Below, piece after piece: positions 22,255 to 33,909 of a stretch of DNA of 64,000 bases. How positions within the stretch are numbered: position 1 is the first letter of the stretch; each line of letters opens with the position of its first letter. The notes beneath the pieces were generated by a model that saw only the letters and a list, made by a program, of their open reading frames with translations, was not told the DNA's origin and ran no database searches. This DNA comes from Enoplolaimus lenunculus (Eukaryota; Nematoda; Enoplea; Enoplida; Thoracostomopsidae): contig JASANG010000627.1 of NCBI GenBank assembly GCA_030248215.1, positions 310,001 through 374,000 of the forward strand. The letters are read 5' to 3'. The position numbers and the translations under genes were made by a program.

Positions 22255-25200
22255 ATGAAAATGACTTCGCAGACAACATGGAATCGCAGAAATAATGTTC
22301 CTGGACGGCAAGTTGACGCGTTTGAGTGATATTGCGTTAACGAAAAACAAATTGCATGTTTCCAAAGCATTGGATTTTAAATCTGAGACTGGTAGCCTGA
22401 AATTCTCGCTTCCTGCCGAAGTTGCGATCTTGCAGAACGCAGGAAAGTTCCTCTTCCGGCTAAATTTAGTGTGGGTTATAATTAGAACCCTGATATCTAC
22501 GCATCGATAGATCTGGTCAGTTGGCATCTCAAATTTTACTTCTGCATACACTTCAAAATATGTTGAAAACGTGTTGTTGAGCTCATATATACTTTTAAAT
22601 GTTATGATCAAGGTTTTATTGTTTTAGCATCAAGCCAGTTTATGGAGCTCAGTTCCCCCCACTGAAAGTTGATCAGCAAACTGCATTTGGAACAGGAGCG
22701 TAAGTTTTATTTATGGCTTTGGCATACATATATATCAAGTACGGCGTTGTCGAAATTAAAATAGAGTTGCATCCAATTCCGGTTTCGCCGAAAAATTCCG
22801 GAAGCGGTTATTACGAAAGCACCGGAACAAAACACTCGGAATAGAGTGATGCTTGGCAAATTATGTACAGACATATATACTAATGGCTTCCTGCGGATCC
22901 GTTTAATATGCAAAAACAGTTTTCAGAGTATTTTGTTATGATGCTTGATTATTTCTCTTTTTTCTTCTCAGTTACTTTTATATATGTTTATTTAGCTTGC
23001 CGTCATCGTCATCGTCGGCTTTGCAGTCTGTCAGCTATCCATCCTCTGGTATTGGCGAACCACCCGATCCTGCACAAGTGAAATTTCATTCATTTGATGC
23101 GAGGTAAACGCAGTTTTTTTGTATAAGCGTCGCCAGGCTTTTGGAAACGGTGGTGTGTGTTCTATGAGAATTTGTAAATGGGGATGTGCGACTCCTAAAA
23201 ACCCCACCCTGGCTAGGCCTTTTGTTTTTTGTATTTTGTATAGTCTCTGGTATGGAATAATTATTTATTGAGAACATTGCCTGATATTTTGTTCAAACTT
23301 TGACGTTTGAACGCGTAGATAATAAACTTATGACTCACTTGCAGTTTTTTATTGAATTGTGGTTTGGTTTCTTCTTGGCATGTTGTCTCTGGAATGTTAT
23401 AACAGTTCGAAAAGCTGGTAAGAAGTATTTTAACAGCAAACTATGTACTGATAAAGGTCATAGCATTATGGAAACTGTACATCTATTATTGATTAGTATA
23501 TCTTTCAGTGTATCTGATGCATGGGCCTTAGACGAAGACTGTTCGCGGCCCTTGGATGGCTTAATAAACCCTGACGCGGCTGCGTCCGCGGCACGCATTG
23601 TTCTACAACAACATATTAACAGTAGCAGTACTGGTCGAGCGGGCGTTGCAGATAATACAATTAACCAATATCCGGTACGGAGTACTCGAGCGAAAACCCA
23701 CGGAATGCAATTGCTTGCTACTCAAAGGGGTAAGCGATTTTTGTAGCGTGAGTCAATTGCGGTAGTTCTGGTCCTTATTTTTTGCAGGTAACAGTATTGG
23801 TCGGTAACATTAGAAACTGTACGTCGGTATATATAGGAAACTCGTGAAACGCCTTCAGTTTTGTATGTTACTGACAAAAGATAAAGCAATGCTTTTTTAC
23901 GTAGGCCAAACCATTTACGAGTGTAGCATGCTGTCGACCTGTCCATGATATCGTAAACCGAAATGTGGCTGTTTTCAAACGTGACTATCTGACTCTTTTA
24001 CGACAATTGGCTATGGACAGAAGTGGCTTTGTGTTATTGGTTGATAAAATCGCGAGCTGCAAATGACCCTATGGGTTACGCAAATGATGATGATGATGAT
24101 GCCTGTTTTTATAGAACCAATCCCAGAATCTGATTCTGCATTCTCGCCGCAAACGTCATCTGTGCCTGGCCTTTATCCAAAATTGCCTTCGGTGTCTACA
24201 TCGGTAAGTGCAGCTGGTCGCGTGGTACCTGGAGCTAATTCTTCACCGACCAAACTGCAAACAAAATCAGTGTCTCCGACTCACGTCGCTCGATCGGGTA
24301 CCAGTGGACTACAGTCGTCGGTCCTCGAAAACGCCGGGAGCCGTATAGGAACAAGTGCAAATTCAGCAGGGTCGACCTCTACACTAACGTTGCAATCTCA
24401 AGCCGAACTGAATGGTGATCCAGCCACTGGTGGTACGAACAACGTTGGAAGGTTTGGTTCAGTTCATTGTACCGATATTGAATCGAAAATTCAGGCAATG
24501 CTTGCGGATAGCAATGTTAATATGGGTGAGTATTACTGGTACATATTTGACGCTATGCATTTTTGATATTCAGCCAAATAGCTAATTAACGGGCGCTCGA
24601 TTCGAATTTTTTGCAGGAATTCGTTTGTATCTGCTTTCTAGTGTTTTATGGCAAATCGACTACATAGTTGTTTAAGCCTAAAGCTATTTTTGCCGTTTTT
24701 CAAATTCTTTTATTTGTACAACCATAATTGGCATACACTGCTAATTTGATGGAGATGTTTTGTTACGTAAATTAGTTAGCTCAAATTTTAACCATGTGTT
24801 ATGACTGAACTCAATACAAAGTTGTGCATATTATTTCAATTGTGGTGGATCAAGTTGTGCTTTCGAACTGATTTGCTCCATTTCATTTTTACCGTAGCTT
24901 CCGTGTGAATGCAAATTAATGTGTGTACTTATAGATAATTTACGAAAGGAATGCTGGAAAGGCATACCTTCAAAGCTTCGCCCATTGGCTTGGCGTTTGT
25001 TAGCAGTAAGTTCTCGCTGCTCTTTTATTTTCGTTTAGCGATATTTTATAAAGTATATGCTACTGTTTACCAATTTATGTTTTTGTGTTTTCCTCTAATA
25101 ATTCTTGAGTAAAGTTGCATATAGACAAAAACAGTGCATTTGGAACTTGTCTAACGCCAGTTGTCCTCTAAGCTTTGTTAGAAATTTGAGATTTAAATCT

Positions 25201-28200
25201 CGCAACAGTAATGTTTTAAAATATAAATATTTTGGCAAGAACCTAAGCCTATGCCTAAGACTGAACTGAACATGATCATTCAGTCTCCAAGTTCCCAGTC
25301 TCTGTCTCACAGTGGGCAGACCTTTATAATATACACATGGGCCATTATGGATGTGCGGCCTCGCTCGGTAAGTCTCGGGATTTGGCTGTTCTCGGTTTTT
25401 TGAGTTTCGCTGGGTTCAAACAGAGACCAAAAGAGAAAGACAAGTGGCGTGGGGTCGTGTTATATACCTGTTGTTGCGTGGGGTCGTGTTATTATATTCC
25501 TGTATCTGTTTGTCAATGTGTTTTTGCTAAAAATAAAATTTTGCAGTAATTTTTGTGTTTAGTATTATAAATTTTGAGTAGATGTAACATTTCGTTATGC
25601 TAGAATGACACAAGTACGAAAAAACATTCAAAATTTTTGTTAGAAAAAAATTATTTTTATGCTCGGTACGGTAAAAATTAAACAAGACCGGGACAAAACA
25701 GTCTAGGTCTCGGTGGTCGGGTCTCTGTCTCGGGTCTCGGTTTTTGACCCAGACCGCGCATCTCTGTGGGCCATGGCCATACTTTAATACTTTCTTCTTC
25801 TATTCAGTATTTTTGCGTTACTTTATTGTGTTCGCAGGGTTATCTACCGTCCAATTCAGATCGTCGAGATGTGACGCTGCGGAATAAACGTGAAGAATAT
25901 TTTAGCTTTGTTGAACAATACTTTTATACGCGCAATGACGAACAGCACCAAGATACGTTCAGACAGGTAGCTATGTTATCGTCACTGCATACAGTTTTAT
26001 AATCTAAGCAAATACATTTGAAGTGGTTGACAGTTATTAATTGCAGATGGAACAAATGACATGTAATAATGGACCTGTGTAGTCTGCACATGTTCTTTTT
26101 GTACGCCATCATTCTCTCAGTATCTATGTTCTACAGGGTGCAGCTGGAAGTGAAAAATTCCATAGCCGGAGGTCGATAAAACTTGCTATAGCCGGAGCCT
26201 GAGGTTACGTGAAATTAGAGTATATTAAACAATGTTTAATCTGGTAATTTTGACAAATATCTGTTAAGTGTTGTCAGGAATTTTGGTTTTTGGTTTATGT
26301 TTTAGGAAATCCTGAATTTCGTTTTCAAAACTTTACCAAAAAATCAAAGCCAAACGCGCCGAACGATTCAATTTATGTAAAACTATAAAGAATTTCACCA
26401 TCGAAATTCCCGGAACATTCGGCAAAAAAGTTTACTGGAACCGGAGTGTTGATTTTTGGGTTTAAAACAGAGACCAAAATTTCGTAATCAAATATTCAGC
26501 TAAATTTTCAAATCGTTTTTAGCTTTTAAAAACTCTTCGACTGAAATTACCGATAAATCAGAACAGGGACCGAAAATATTTTAAATTTTGATAAAAATCT
26601 TTTTAAGCCGAGCAAGAATTAATCATAGTACTTAAAATGTACTTGTGTTGACTGTTTGTTTTAGATCCATATTGATATTCCTCGAATGTGCCCACTTATA
26701 CCCTTCTTTCAACAGAAAGTGGTTCAGGAAGTAATTTTGTTAATTTTTACTAAGTTTCGATATATTTTAATTTAGACGCTGGATTTTTAGTTTATTTCAC
26801 TAGTGTTTTAATGTGTTAAGTTTACAATTTTACATCTAAATGCAGCTTTAGAATAAAGTACTGTCTATGAACTGTTCATAACAGTTATCATTTTTTCTTT
26901 TTAGATGTTTGAACGCATACTTTACATTTGGGCAATACGACATCCGGCTAGTGGCTACGTACAAGGAATCAATGATTTGGTGACACCGTTTTTTGTAGTG
27001 TTTCTGTCCGAATTCATCCGTGAAGGTCAGCCAAGGCAAAAGTTATTGAATAAATTATGGGAACAGAGCATAAGCAGTTCCAAATCGCGTACGACTACTA
27101 ACAAAATTTCAAAGTTTCGATCGAATTTTTGAACCAAAATCTTTGCTAATTTAAGCAAAATATAAGAATGCCGTGTTGCTTACACACCACAACTTCGCAT
27201 TTATAATATAGATTATGTGGTATTAGACAGTACAGCAATTTGTGTACGGTGCCGAACGTAATCAAGAACTATAGCGCAGAAATATTTGGTAAATTTATAA
27301 ATATTTAATGTATTTTACCGACGATATATTAACCAGCATGTGTTGCTATTGTGTGTAACGTCCCGTGCTATAATTTTTTACACAATCTATTGATCACATT
27401 GAACAGCGGGTTTTGTTGCAGACACGGATGTCGGCACGTTTGATTTGTCTCGGCTTGATCTTGACAAACGCAACATCGTCGAAGCTGACTCGTTTTGGTG
27501 TGTTACACGATTGTTAGACTCGATTCAAGACAACTACACGTTTGCTCAACCTGGGGTTCAACGCAAGATTAAGCAGCTGGAAGAATTGATGGAGCGCGTT
27601 GATAGTGAGTTACGAACCGCGGGTTTTAAACTGAACATTGCGAGAAATACAGTGGTTTGAATATTGAATTGTGACTATGTTTTAGTCTGTCGTATTTTTC
27701 AGCCTCAACGTTTGGCGTACAGTGTTATTTCAAAAATAATCCGTCTTATTGTCTCCGCCCTCGGGCGGTGACTCTTGTTTTCACTAGCGGCAATTTTGAA
27801 AGAAATATGTGTAGTGAATATATGAGAACGTTTTTAAAACTCTCATGGCGAATTTTTAGCAAAATTTTTTTACAAATATACGCATTTGTATGCCCTTTTC
27901 AGGGCGTATGTTTCACAGTTAAAGTGTTATGCTGGTAGCTTATCATCTATCAAAACTGGTTAAAACCTTGAAAACAATAGGCATCAATTTGGACCGGTTT
28001 TTATGTGATGAACCAATTTATAGAACGGGCCGTAACACTAGATAGAATAAGCATATTCCTAAACCTATGTGTAAGGTTAAGTCTAAGAATGAGCTTATAC
28101 CTAAGACTAAGCCTAAGCAAAAAAATATATATACACAAAACGATTTATGACCAGCAAATGTTATTCGAACGATGTGAAAATTGCAAATTTTATGCAAATA

Positions 28201-29544
28201 TTGCCAAAATTTGTTCAATTTTAAGTAAACTAGGCTTGCAAGATATAGAAAAATCCATGTTTCACTTCTGCATGTATATTAAATTTTAAACTCAATTCAA
28301 GTTTTTCATTGCTTTGTTTGACTCGCGGTGACCGTTTATTTGCCTTTTAGGCAAATGCCTTGTTTTTGAAATTTTTGGAAGTGTTGTTTGGTTTTTTAAC
28401 ATAGAATTTTATTTTTGTTACAATGTGGTGAAATTTAACATAATCACACGTGGTAAGAATACCAAAGCTGTTGTATGAAAGTAAACTTTATTAGTCCACT
28501 TTAAAACATGAGAGTATAAAAAGCTACTGTGACGAGATAGTTAACGCTCACAATTTTACTTTTTATCTTTATTTTTCAGATTCACTCCATTCTCATTTGA
28601 TTAAAAATCAAGTTGAATATTTACAATTTGCGTTTCGGTGGATGAATAACCTGTTGATGCGTGAAATACCGCTACGTGCCACAATTCGACTGTGGGATAC
28701 TTACCTGGTAAGTCTTTTGGTTAGCTAAGTCGGTTTTACCAGTAAAGCAATGGAGAAGTATACAGAAACGCGAGATTAATTTAGTTACTGAATTTAATTT
28801 TAGACCTTTTCTTGTCGCAACCCAATAATGACACGCCGTAGAGTGGCGTTATACTTTTGATGACGTCTGTCGCCATCCCACACCGTACGTCACCGTGTGG
28901 TATTGCAAGTAAACTACTCACGAATGGTACCGTATGGCAAGGGACGGCTACGGGCAGCGCTGCACGACAAGTTTAGCGCCACCCTTATAAATATTTATAC
29001 TTGTTTTAGTCAGAACCAAATGGATTCTCAAATTTTCACATCTATTTATGCGCAGCGTTTCTACGTATATGGTCTAGACCCATTTTGCAACAAAAAGATT
29101 TTCAGGTATGCGTTTGTTGTCTTGTATATTACAACTTTGTTTTTGTAAAGTTACAAATGTTGAGATTATTTGCTGCGGTTAACTAAGTTTCTTATTTCTC
29201 TGAAATTTTCTTTAACGTAGAAACGTTGTTTTATGTTGCTTTTGTTTTAATGAGAGCAATTAAAAATGAGTTGAATATTTTTTCTTGATTTTTGTCGATA
29301 ACAAGTTTATCAAAATTTGTCAGTTTTTGTCAATCGAAATATCGGAAGTTTATTGTGCAATTAATGTTTGTTCATTATAGTAGGAATCAACTATTGTTCT
29401 CTTCAGAACATTATGCTGTTTATCCAAAATCTGCCAACACAAACATGGTCTGATGAACAGATTCGTCTGCTAAGCGCAGACGCGTACAGCCTTATGTGTG
29501 TGTTCGCAGGGACCAAGAATCATTTGCAAACAAGTCTGTCGTGA
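22255..29544 (+). CDS. TBC1D22: TBC1 domain family member 22 homologue (Rab GAP), 13 exons
   Basis: Modelled exons: 22255-22307, 22628-22699, 22996-23103, 23509-23729, 24115-24525, 24935-25005, 25838-25966, 26665-26730, 26905-27025, 27422-27604, 28580-28707, 29010-29105, 29407-29544. The sum is 1797 bases, 598 residues, with all phases agreeing; human TBC1D22A/B are a little over 500. The short N terminus keeps W-x-R-x-N-x-x-PG and VYGAQFPP. A Ser/Thr-rich linker (about 152-288) is longer than in human. The TBC domain starts near LRKECWKGIPSKLRP and holds IHIDIPR (356-362, Arg finger R362) and GYVQGINDL (Gln finger Q397), so it should be an active GAP. The C terminus ends LFIQNLPTQTW..YSLMCVFA, like the human proteins. 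TBC1D22 proteins are Golgi-associated and bind ACBD3 and 14-3-3. Intron 1 appears to use a GC donor. The start is the first ATG of an in-frame pair (22255, 22261). Confidence 0.93.
25225..25345 (+). mobile_element. GCCTAAGC..ACATGGG family element (short type)
   Basis: It runs from CCTAAGCCTATGCCTAAGAC through CCCAGTCTCTGTCTCACAGT and GGGCAGACC to ACATGGGCC. The same block order occurs at about 2885-2990, 4935-5040 and 30675-30770. It lies in TBC1D22 intron 6, directly left of the hAT-like element. Confidence 0.55.
25346..25766. mobile_element. hAT-like MITE with 8-bp target duplication TGGGCCAT
   Basis: TGGGCCAT occurs immediately on both sides (25338-25345 and 25767-25774). The ends are weakly inverted: left GGATGTGCGGCC, right reverse complement GAGATGCGCGGT. 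The interior has GGTCTCGG/GTCTCGGG words near both ends and a local duplication of GTTGCGTGGGGTCGTGTTAT. It lies in TBC1D22 intron 6. Confidence 0.7.
28841..28984. mobile_element. Harbinger-like MITE, second copy
   Basis: It starts GAGTGGCGTTATACTTTTGA and ends AAGTTTAGCGCCACCC. It shares TIRs and interior CACCGTACG/GACGTC words with 10436-10584. The flanking triplets (GTA, TTA) are similar but not identical. It lies in TBC1D22 intron 11. Confidence 0.7.
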
Positions 29545-29806
29545 TTTTGGTGTTTTGAAGATGGAATTTATGCCAAGGACTATATTTGAAATCGGATTAT
29601 TTCTGATAAATGTATGACGATATTTCTTCAAGCGGACGTTGAGAAAAATTATGAGCACATTGGTTGACGTGCTTGGCTCATGAGTTTGGGATGACTTGCA
29701 GCGCTCGGATAGTAGCAGGTGCCAGGTGAGGCCGGCTTTGCGGGTACAATGGAACGACGTGCAGTTTAGCATGGTTCTTATTTTGAGAGAAGAACTAGGT
29801 TGGCTC

Positions 29807-29812
29807 AATAAA
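29807..29812 (+). promoter_or_regulatory. Poly(A) signal of TBC1D22
   Basis: AATAAA lies 263 bases after the stop codon, in a less A-rich context than most of the window. Confidence 0.55.
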
Positions 29813-32739
29813 GTTTACATGCTATTTAATTGGTTATTACGCTGGATATACCGTGCAAATATGTTGGAATAGAAGCCGCAAAGTGCTTTTATGCAATTGC
29901 AGTTCGGGAAATTTTGTGGCAGTGTCAACAAAATACTATGTTTGGTATTTGGTGGAAAACATTTTGATTCCAGGCTGACCGGATTGTTGCGATATACGGC
30001 ATACTACTACGTCTAAATTTACGTTTGTTGACGGGCTAGCAATAATTGTAATTGAAATAAGGTGTATTATAGTATTAACCATATTATGCCACTGAAGTTC
30101 CTGTTACTGGTGGAATTCCTGTTATAATTCTATTACTTTTCTGTTCTGGTATTTAAAAGCTCAGAAACAAGAATTTTGCAGTTTTGTTGCAAATTATGAA
30201 CTATCAGCATGAAATTAGAAACTTAGGTGCAAAAACTTCACGGCTGTGCAGCTTCTACTAGCAACTTAGGTATTTACAAATACCTAATAATGAAAACGCA
30301 GAAAAGATGATTCTTAATATGCACCGGGGCCAAAACGATTTTTGCCGGGACCTAATCGAGGCCAGTTATAATATATAATTCTTAATTGACTCGCATGAAA
30401 AACAATCGTATCACGCTGGGTTCTCGTTTGAACAATATGAAACCGCTTTTTTCTTTAAAATTTTAGAAAGTCCGATGAATATTTGCGCGTCTCAATGGTT
30501 GGTAGATAAATAAAACATCTTGAAACTTTTATACTTCAATAAGTTTTCGTTATTTTACTATCCGTTTACTCCCTGCTTAGCTTATGTTGATAGTTATCGT
30601 TAAGTGTTTAAACTTGGTACCGAACAACTTTCAAATCAGCGTTGACTAGAACTTTTTAAAATTTAGCATGTTGGCCCACGTTAAAAGCATAAACCTAAGC
30701 CTCCTAGTCTCTAGGTCTGCATTCTGTCGGTAAACAGGCCTCTGTAATTAACATGGGCCTGTATGTTTGTTTTACAACGATATGCGCTTGCTGACACTTT
30801 TCAACTTTTTAACCGAAGGTATTAATTACAGTTGCAATAATATTTAATTGGAAACTTTTAGTTTTGTAGTTAATACTATTGGTTGTGCAGTAAGGGTGAA
30901 TTGATTTTGATTTTGGTTGTTTTTATGTATTTTATAGAGGCATTGCCTGAGCAACTCAAAAGACATTAATAATGATATTATCTGTAACAGCTGACAAAAT
31001 GTTAGATTTGGATGTTGTTATGTTATGTCTGATTTTGAGAGTTTTGTAGTTGCTACACACATGAAGATTTTTTCTAAAAGCAATTAATCTTTGCTAAACA
31101 TTGCAGTGTCGGTTGAAAAAATTTTATCGCACGGAAATTTTATTCGAATTTTCCATACGTATCAATGTGTGGTAATCACTGTTATGCAAACGGATAGTAT
31201 TGTTTATCCATAATTGTCGTTAGTGATTTTGTGTGTGCTAGCAAAATATAAATTACAAAAGCATTAACGGTATTTATTTTGGTGTTTTATTGTTTAATTC
31301 GATAATATACTGGATTTCATGGGTTTTAAAGATATGGCTGCTGAGAGTTTCTCAACATTTTCTAAGACAAACGTAGAAATGGCTAAGCCAGTAGTAATGT
31401 CTTGTGTCAGCGATTATTTAAAGTCTGAGGTGTTATATGCTGCACCCCAGTTTTTGACCTTTTGTTCGATTGTGGTTAACTTAGGTTTTGGCTTAAGCTA
31501 GTTTTAAGTGAAAGTGTATTAGTGTCAATCAGAATGGCAGCAAATGTTCGGATTCGACGAAAACCGCCTGTTCGGATTCGGTCGTGAAAAAGACACATAA
31601 AATAAGTTTCGGAAATATATGCTTACATATTCGGCAAATTAGAATGGATTTGGATTCGGTCAAATCGTGGATTTGATGCCAGCCTAATGTCAATTGCCAA
31701 GGCATGTTCATCTCCATCGTTCATTGTGTTGCGTCGTTAATTCGTTGTTCCATGGTATGTAGGGTTATTGGTGCTGTGATACATTATTATGCGTGTTGTT
31801 AGTGTTAAATTTTAAAACGCCGTGAGAAACTTAATGCTGCGAGGTACACATTGTAAACTTGTTTATCGAAAAGCTGGCAGTATCGAAGTTTCTTTAACAT
31901 TACACAAGTTTTGAGGGCAAGATTGAAGTTACTTATATAAACGGATGCATAATTTTGTTTTGCTTGATATATTAATGGAATTGAAAATTGATTCATAACC
32001 ATACAAGTTTTACACATGGCTGAAGTTTCTCATTCTTTAATTAGATCGTACTTTTTGTCGATATGTAAGTAAAATAACAGTTGTTTATTAACAGAGTGAT
32101 ACATTTGATGCCACATCGACGTTGCATCTAAAATTGTAAGCAATACAAAGGAATCATTTAACACTAAGTCACAGACACGACAGCTGATCCAAACGGGGTA
32201 TGTGTGCGTGCCAATATAGACCCATGAAAAGATCAGGGGTGCACGCTTTTCTGTGAAACTAGAATTGAGGAAGCTTAAGGTGCAGACGAATTTTTTTGCC
32301 TGGTTTACTTAGGCTTAGGAATATGCTCATTCTTACGCTTAGGCTTAGGGATAATGTTCCGCCCATGTTCTTTAGTTGGCTCAATATATTATGGAATAAG
32401 ACCCTGCGTGAGCGAAACGTCAAACAAAACGTCAGTGTCATAATGTTTAACTTGAATTGTGCCGCAGGTGCAAAAGTTCTTGAACACCCATGGCCGAAAG
32501 GCTTTGGCGAGGGCCCCAGGTACCTGAGGTCGTTTCCTAGGAATAAGAAAATGGTAGGCGCGGTCCGGTAAATTTTGGTGATCTCCGACTCCTGTATTTT
32601 TCTTCCCCGGTTGCACCCTGGTTGCCGTGTTCCATGGTATAGCCGGATATTGATTTCCGGTGAAAATCGGTGTTTTCCATTATAGAATTAACGGAAATTC
32701 TGTTATTTGTAAGCTCAAAATTAGGGCCAATGTAAAGAA

Positions 32740-32895
32740 CAGGGGCAGAACAGTATATATTATAACATTATTCCTAAGCGTAAGAACGAGCATATTCCTA
32801 AGCGTAAGTCTAAACCAAGCAAAAAGTGTTAACTAGAATCTAAACCTACTCTTTAATAGACCCAACAGGAACCTGGACGCCCCTAAAAGTAACAT
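32740..32895 (+). mobile_element. GCCTAAGC..ACATGGG family element
   Basis: It contains CAATGTAAAGAACAGGGGC, several CCTAAGCGTAAG hexamer-like units, AATCTAAACCTACTCTTTAA, AACCTGGACGCCCC and AAAAGTAACATGGG. It is co-linear with 14385-14555. The same left end (in reverse) lies at about 37935-37967. Confidence 0.65.
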
Positions 32896-33909
32896 GGGAC
32901 GAATGAAATTGTTATACTTTTATATTCGTTTTCCGTTTCCGTTATTTTGATCATTATATTTGTTTCCTTCATTGATTTACACTTTGCCGTGTTCAGTTAA
33001 AATTCTTAACCTAGAATTACTTGATTTTATACTTGTCGCCTATTGTGAATGAAACTGCTTAATAAACTGCTTTGAGTGATCACAGTATTGCAGTTGCTTA
33101 TTGTGTTTCTATTTTCTTCACACTTAATAGCCACAGACAGCGTTTTTCATCAAAATTCATTACATGATTCAGTAAGTATATACTGATTGATGAATTTTCG
33201 AGATAGAATACAAAGTATGTTTTCAAGGTTTGATGCAATACCGTTTAAGATATAGCTACATTGCAAGAGGTGAGATTTTAGATAGGCATTATTGGCGTTT
33301 AATATCTGTGTAGAAATGGTTTTTCAATTCTATTCTTGGCAAAATCTCTGGTTTAGCACATTTTCGGACAAAATATCTAAAAAAGTTTCGGTGTTTAGCG
33401 GTAGAAATATATAATTGTGTCAGAGCCTTGCATGCAGAGGTAGGTTCAACTATCATCACCCTTTGCAAGTTTTGAAAAAATTAGAGCTGTGAGTTAACTT
33501 TTTCTGTGAAAATTCTAAAACCTGCACCAAAGTTTTGTAATATTTCAGCTTTTTGCTTTATGTTTAAAACGGTTCAAATGTTTGCAAGTATTTCGCTGCT
33601 CAAATATTTTCAGGTTACTAGATTACCCCAGTTGTGCGTTTTATAAATTAATACATTGAACGATGTGAATCAACGACAATTCGCCGACCGACAACTTGTC
33701 ACCCAACAGTCCCTAAAAGCCTATATTAATAAATGTAAGCGGAATCTTAAGCGTAATCCTATTAAGCTTACGCCCAAGCCTAAGTATAATTTATGGTCGA
33801 CAAGTGGTTGAGTCGATGAAATTTCTAATTCCGAGTTGTCGAACGGCGAGTTGTCATGCGATGAATGGTCATGACATCGAACGATGCAATGAAAATTTCA
33901 GATTAAAGC

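Larger units (their letters stand above)
29545..33909. other. Intergenic, TBC1D22 3' region to next gene
   Basis: No gene is supported. An AATAAA at 29807-29812 is the likely TBC1D22 poly(A) signal. Repeat pieces include a short GCCTAA..ACATGGG element (30675-30770), hAT and CGGAAAC fragments (32540-32720), a full GCCTAA element (32740-32895), and a 'GACAACTTGTCACCCAACA' repeat (33660-33890) that also occurs at about 14665-14800. Confidence 0.7.

Noticed and set aside
22207-22611. 134-codon minus-strand open frame
   Set aside because: It lies antisense to TBC1D22 exon 1 and intron 1, where the plus-strand model is supported by similarity to human TBC1D22.
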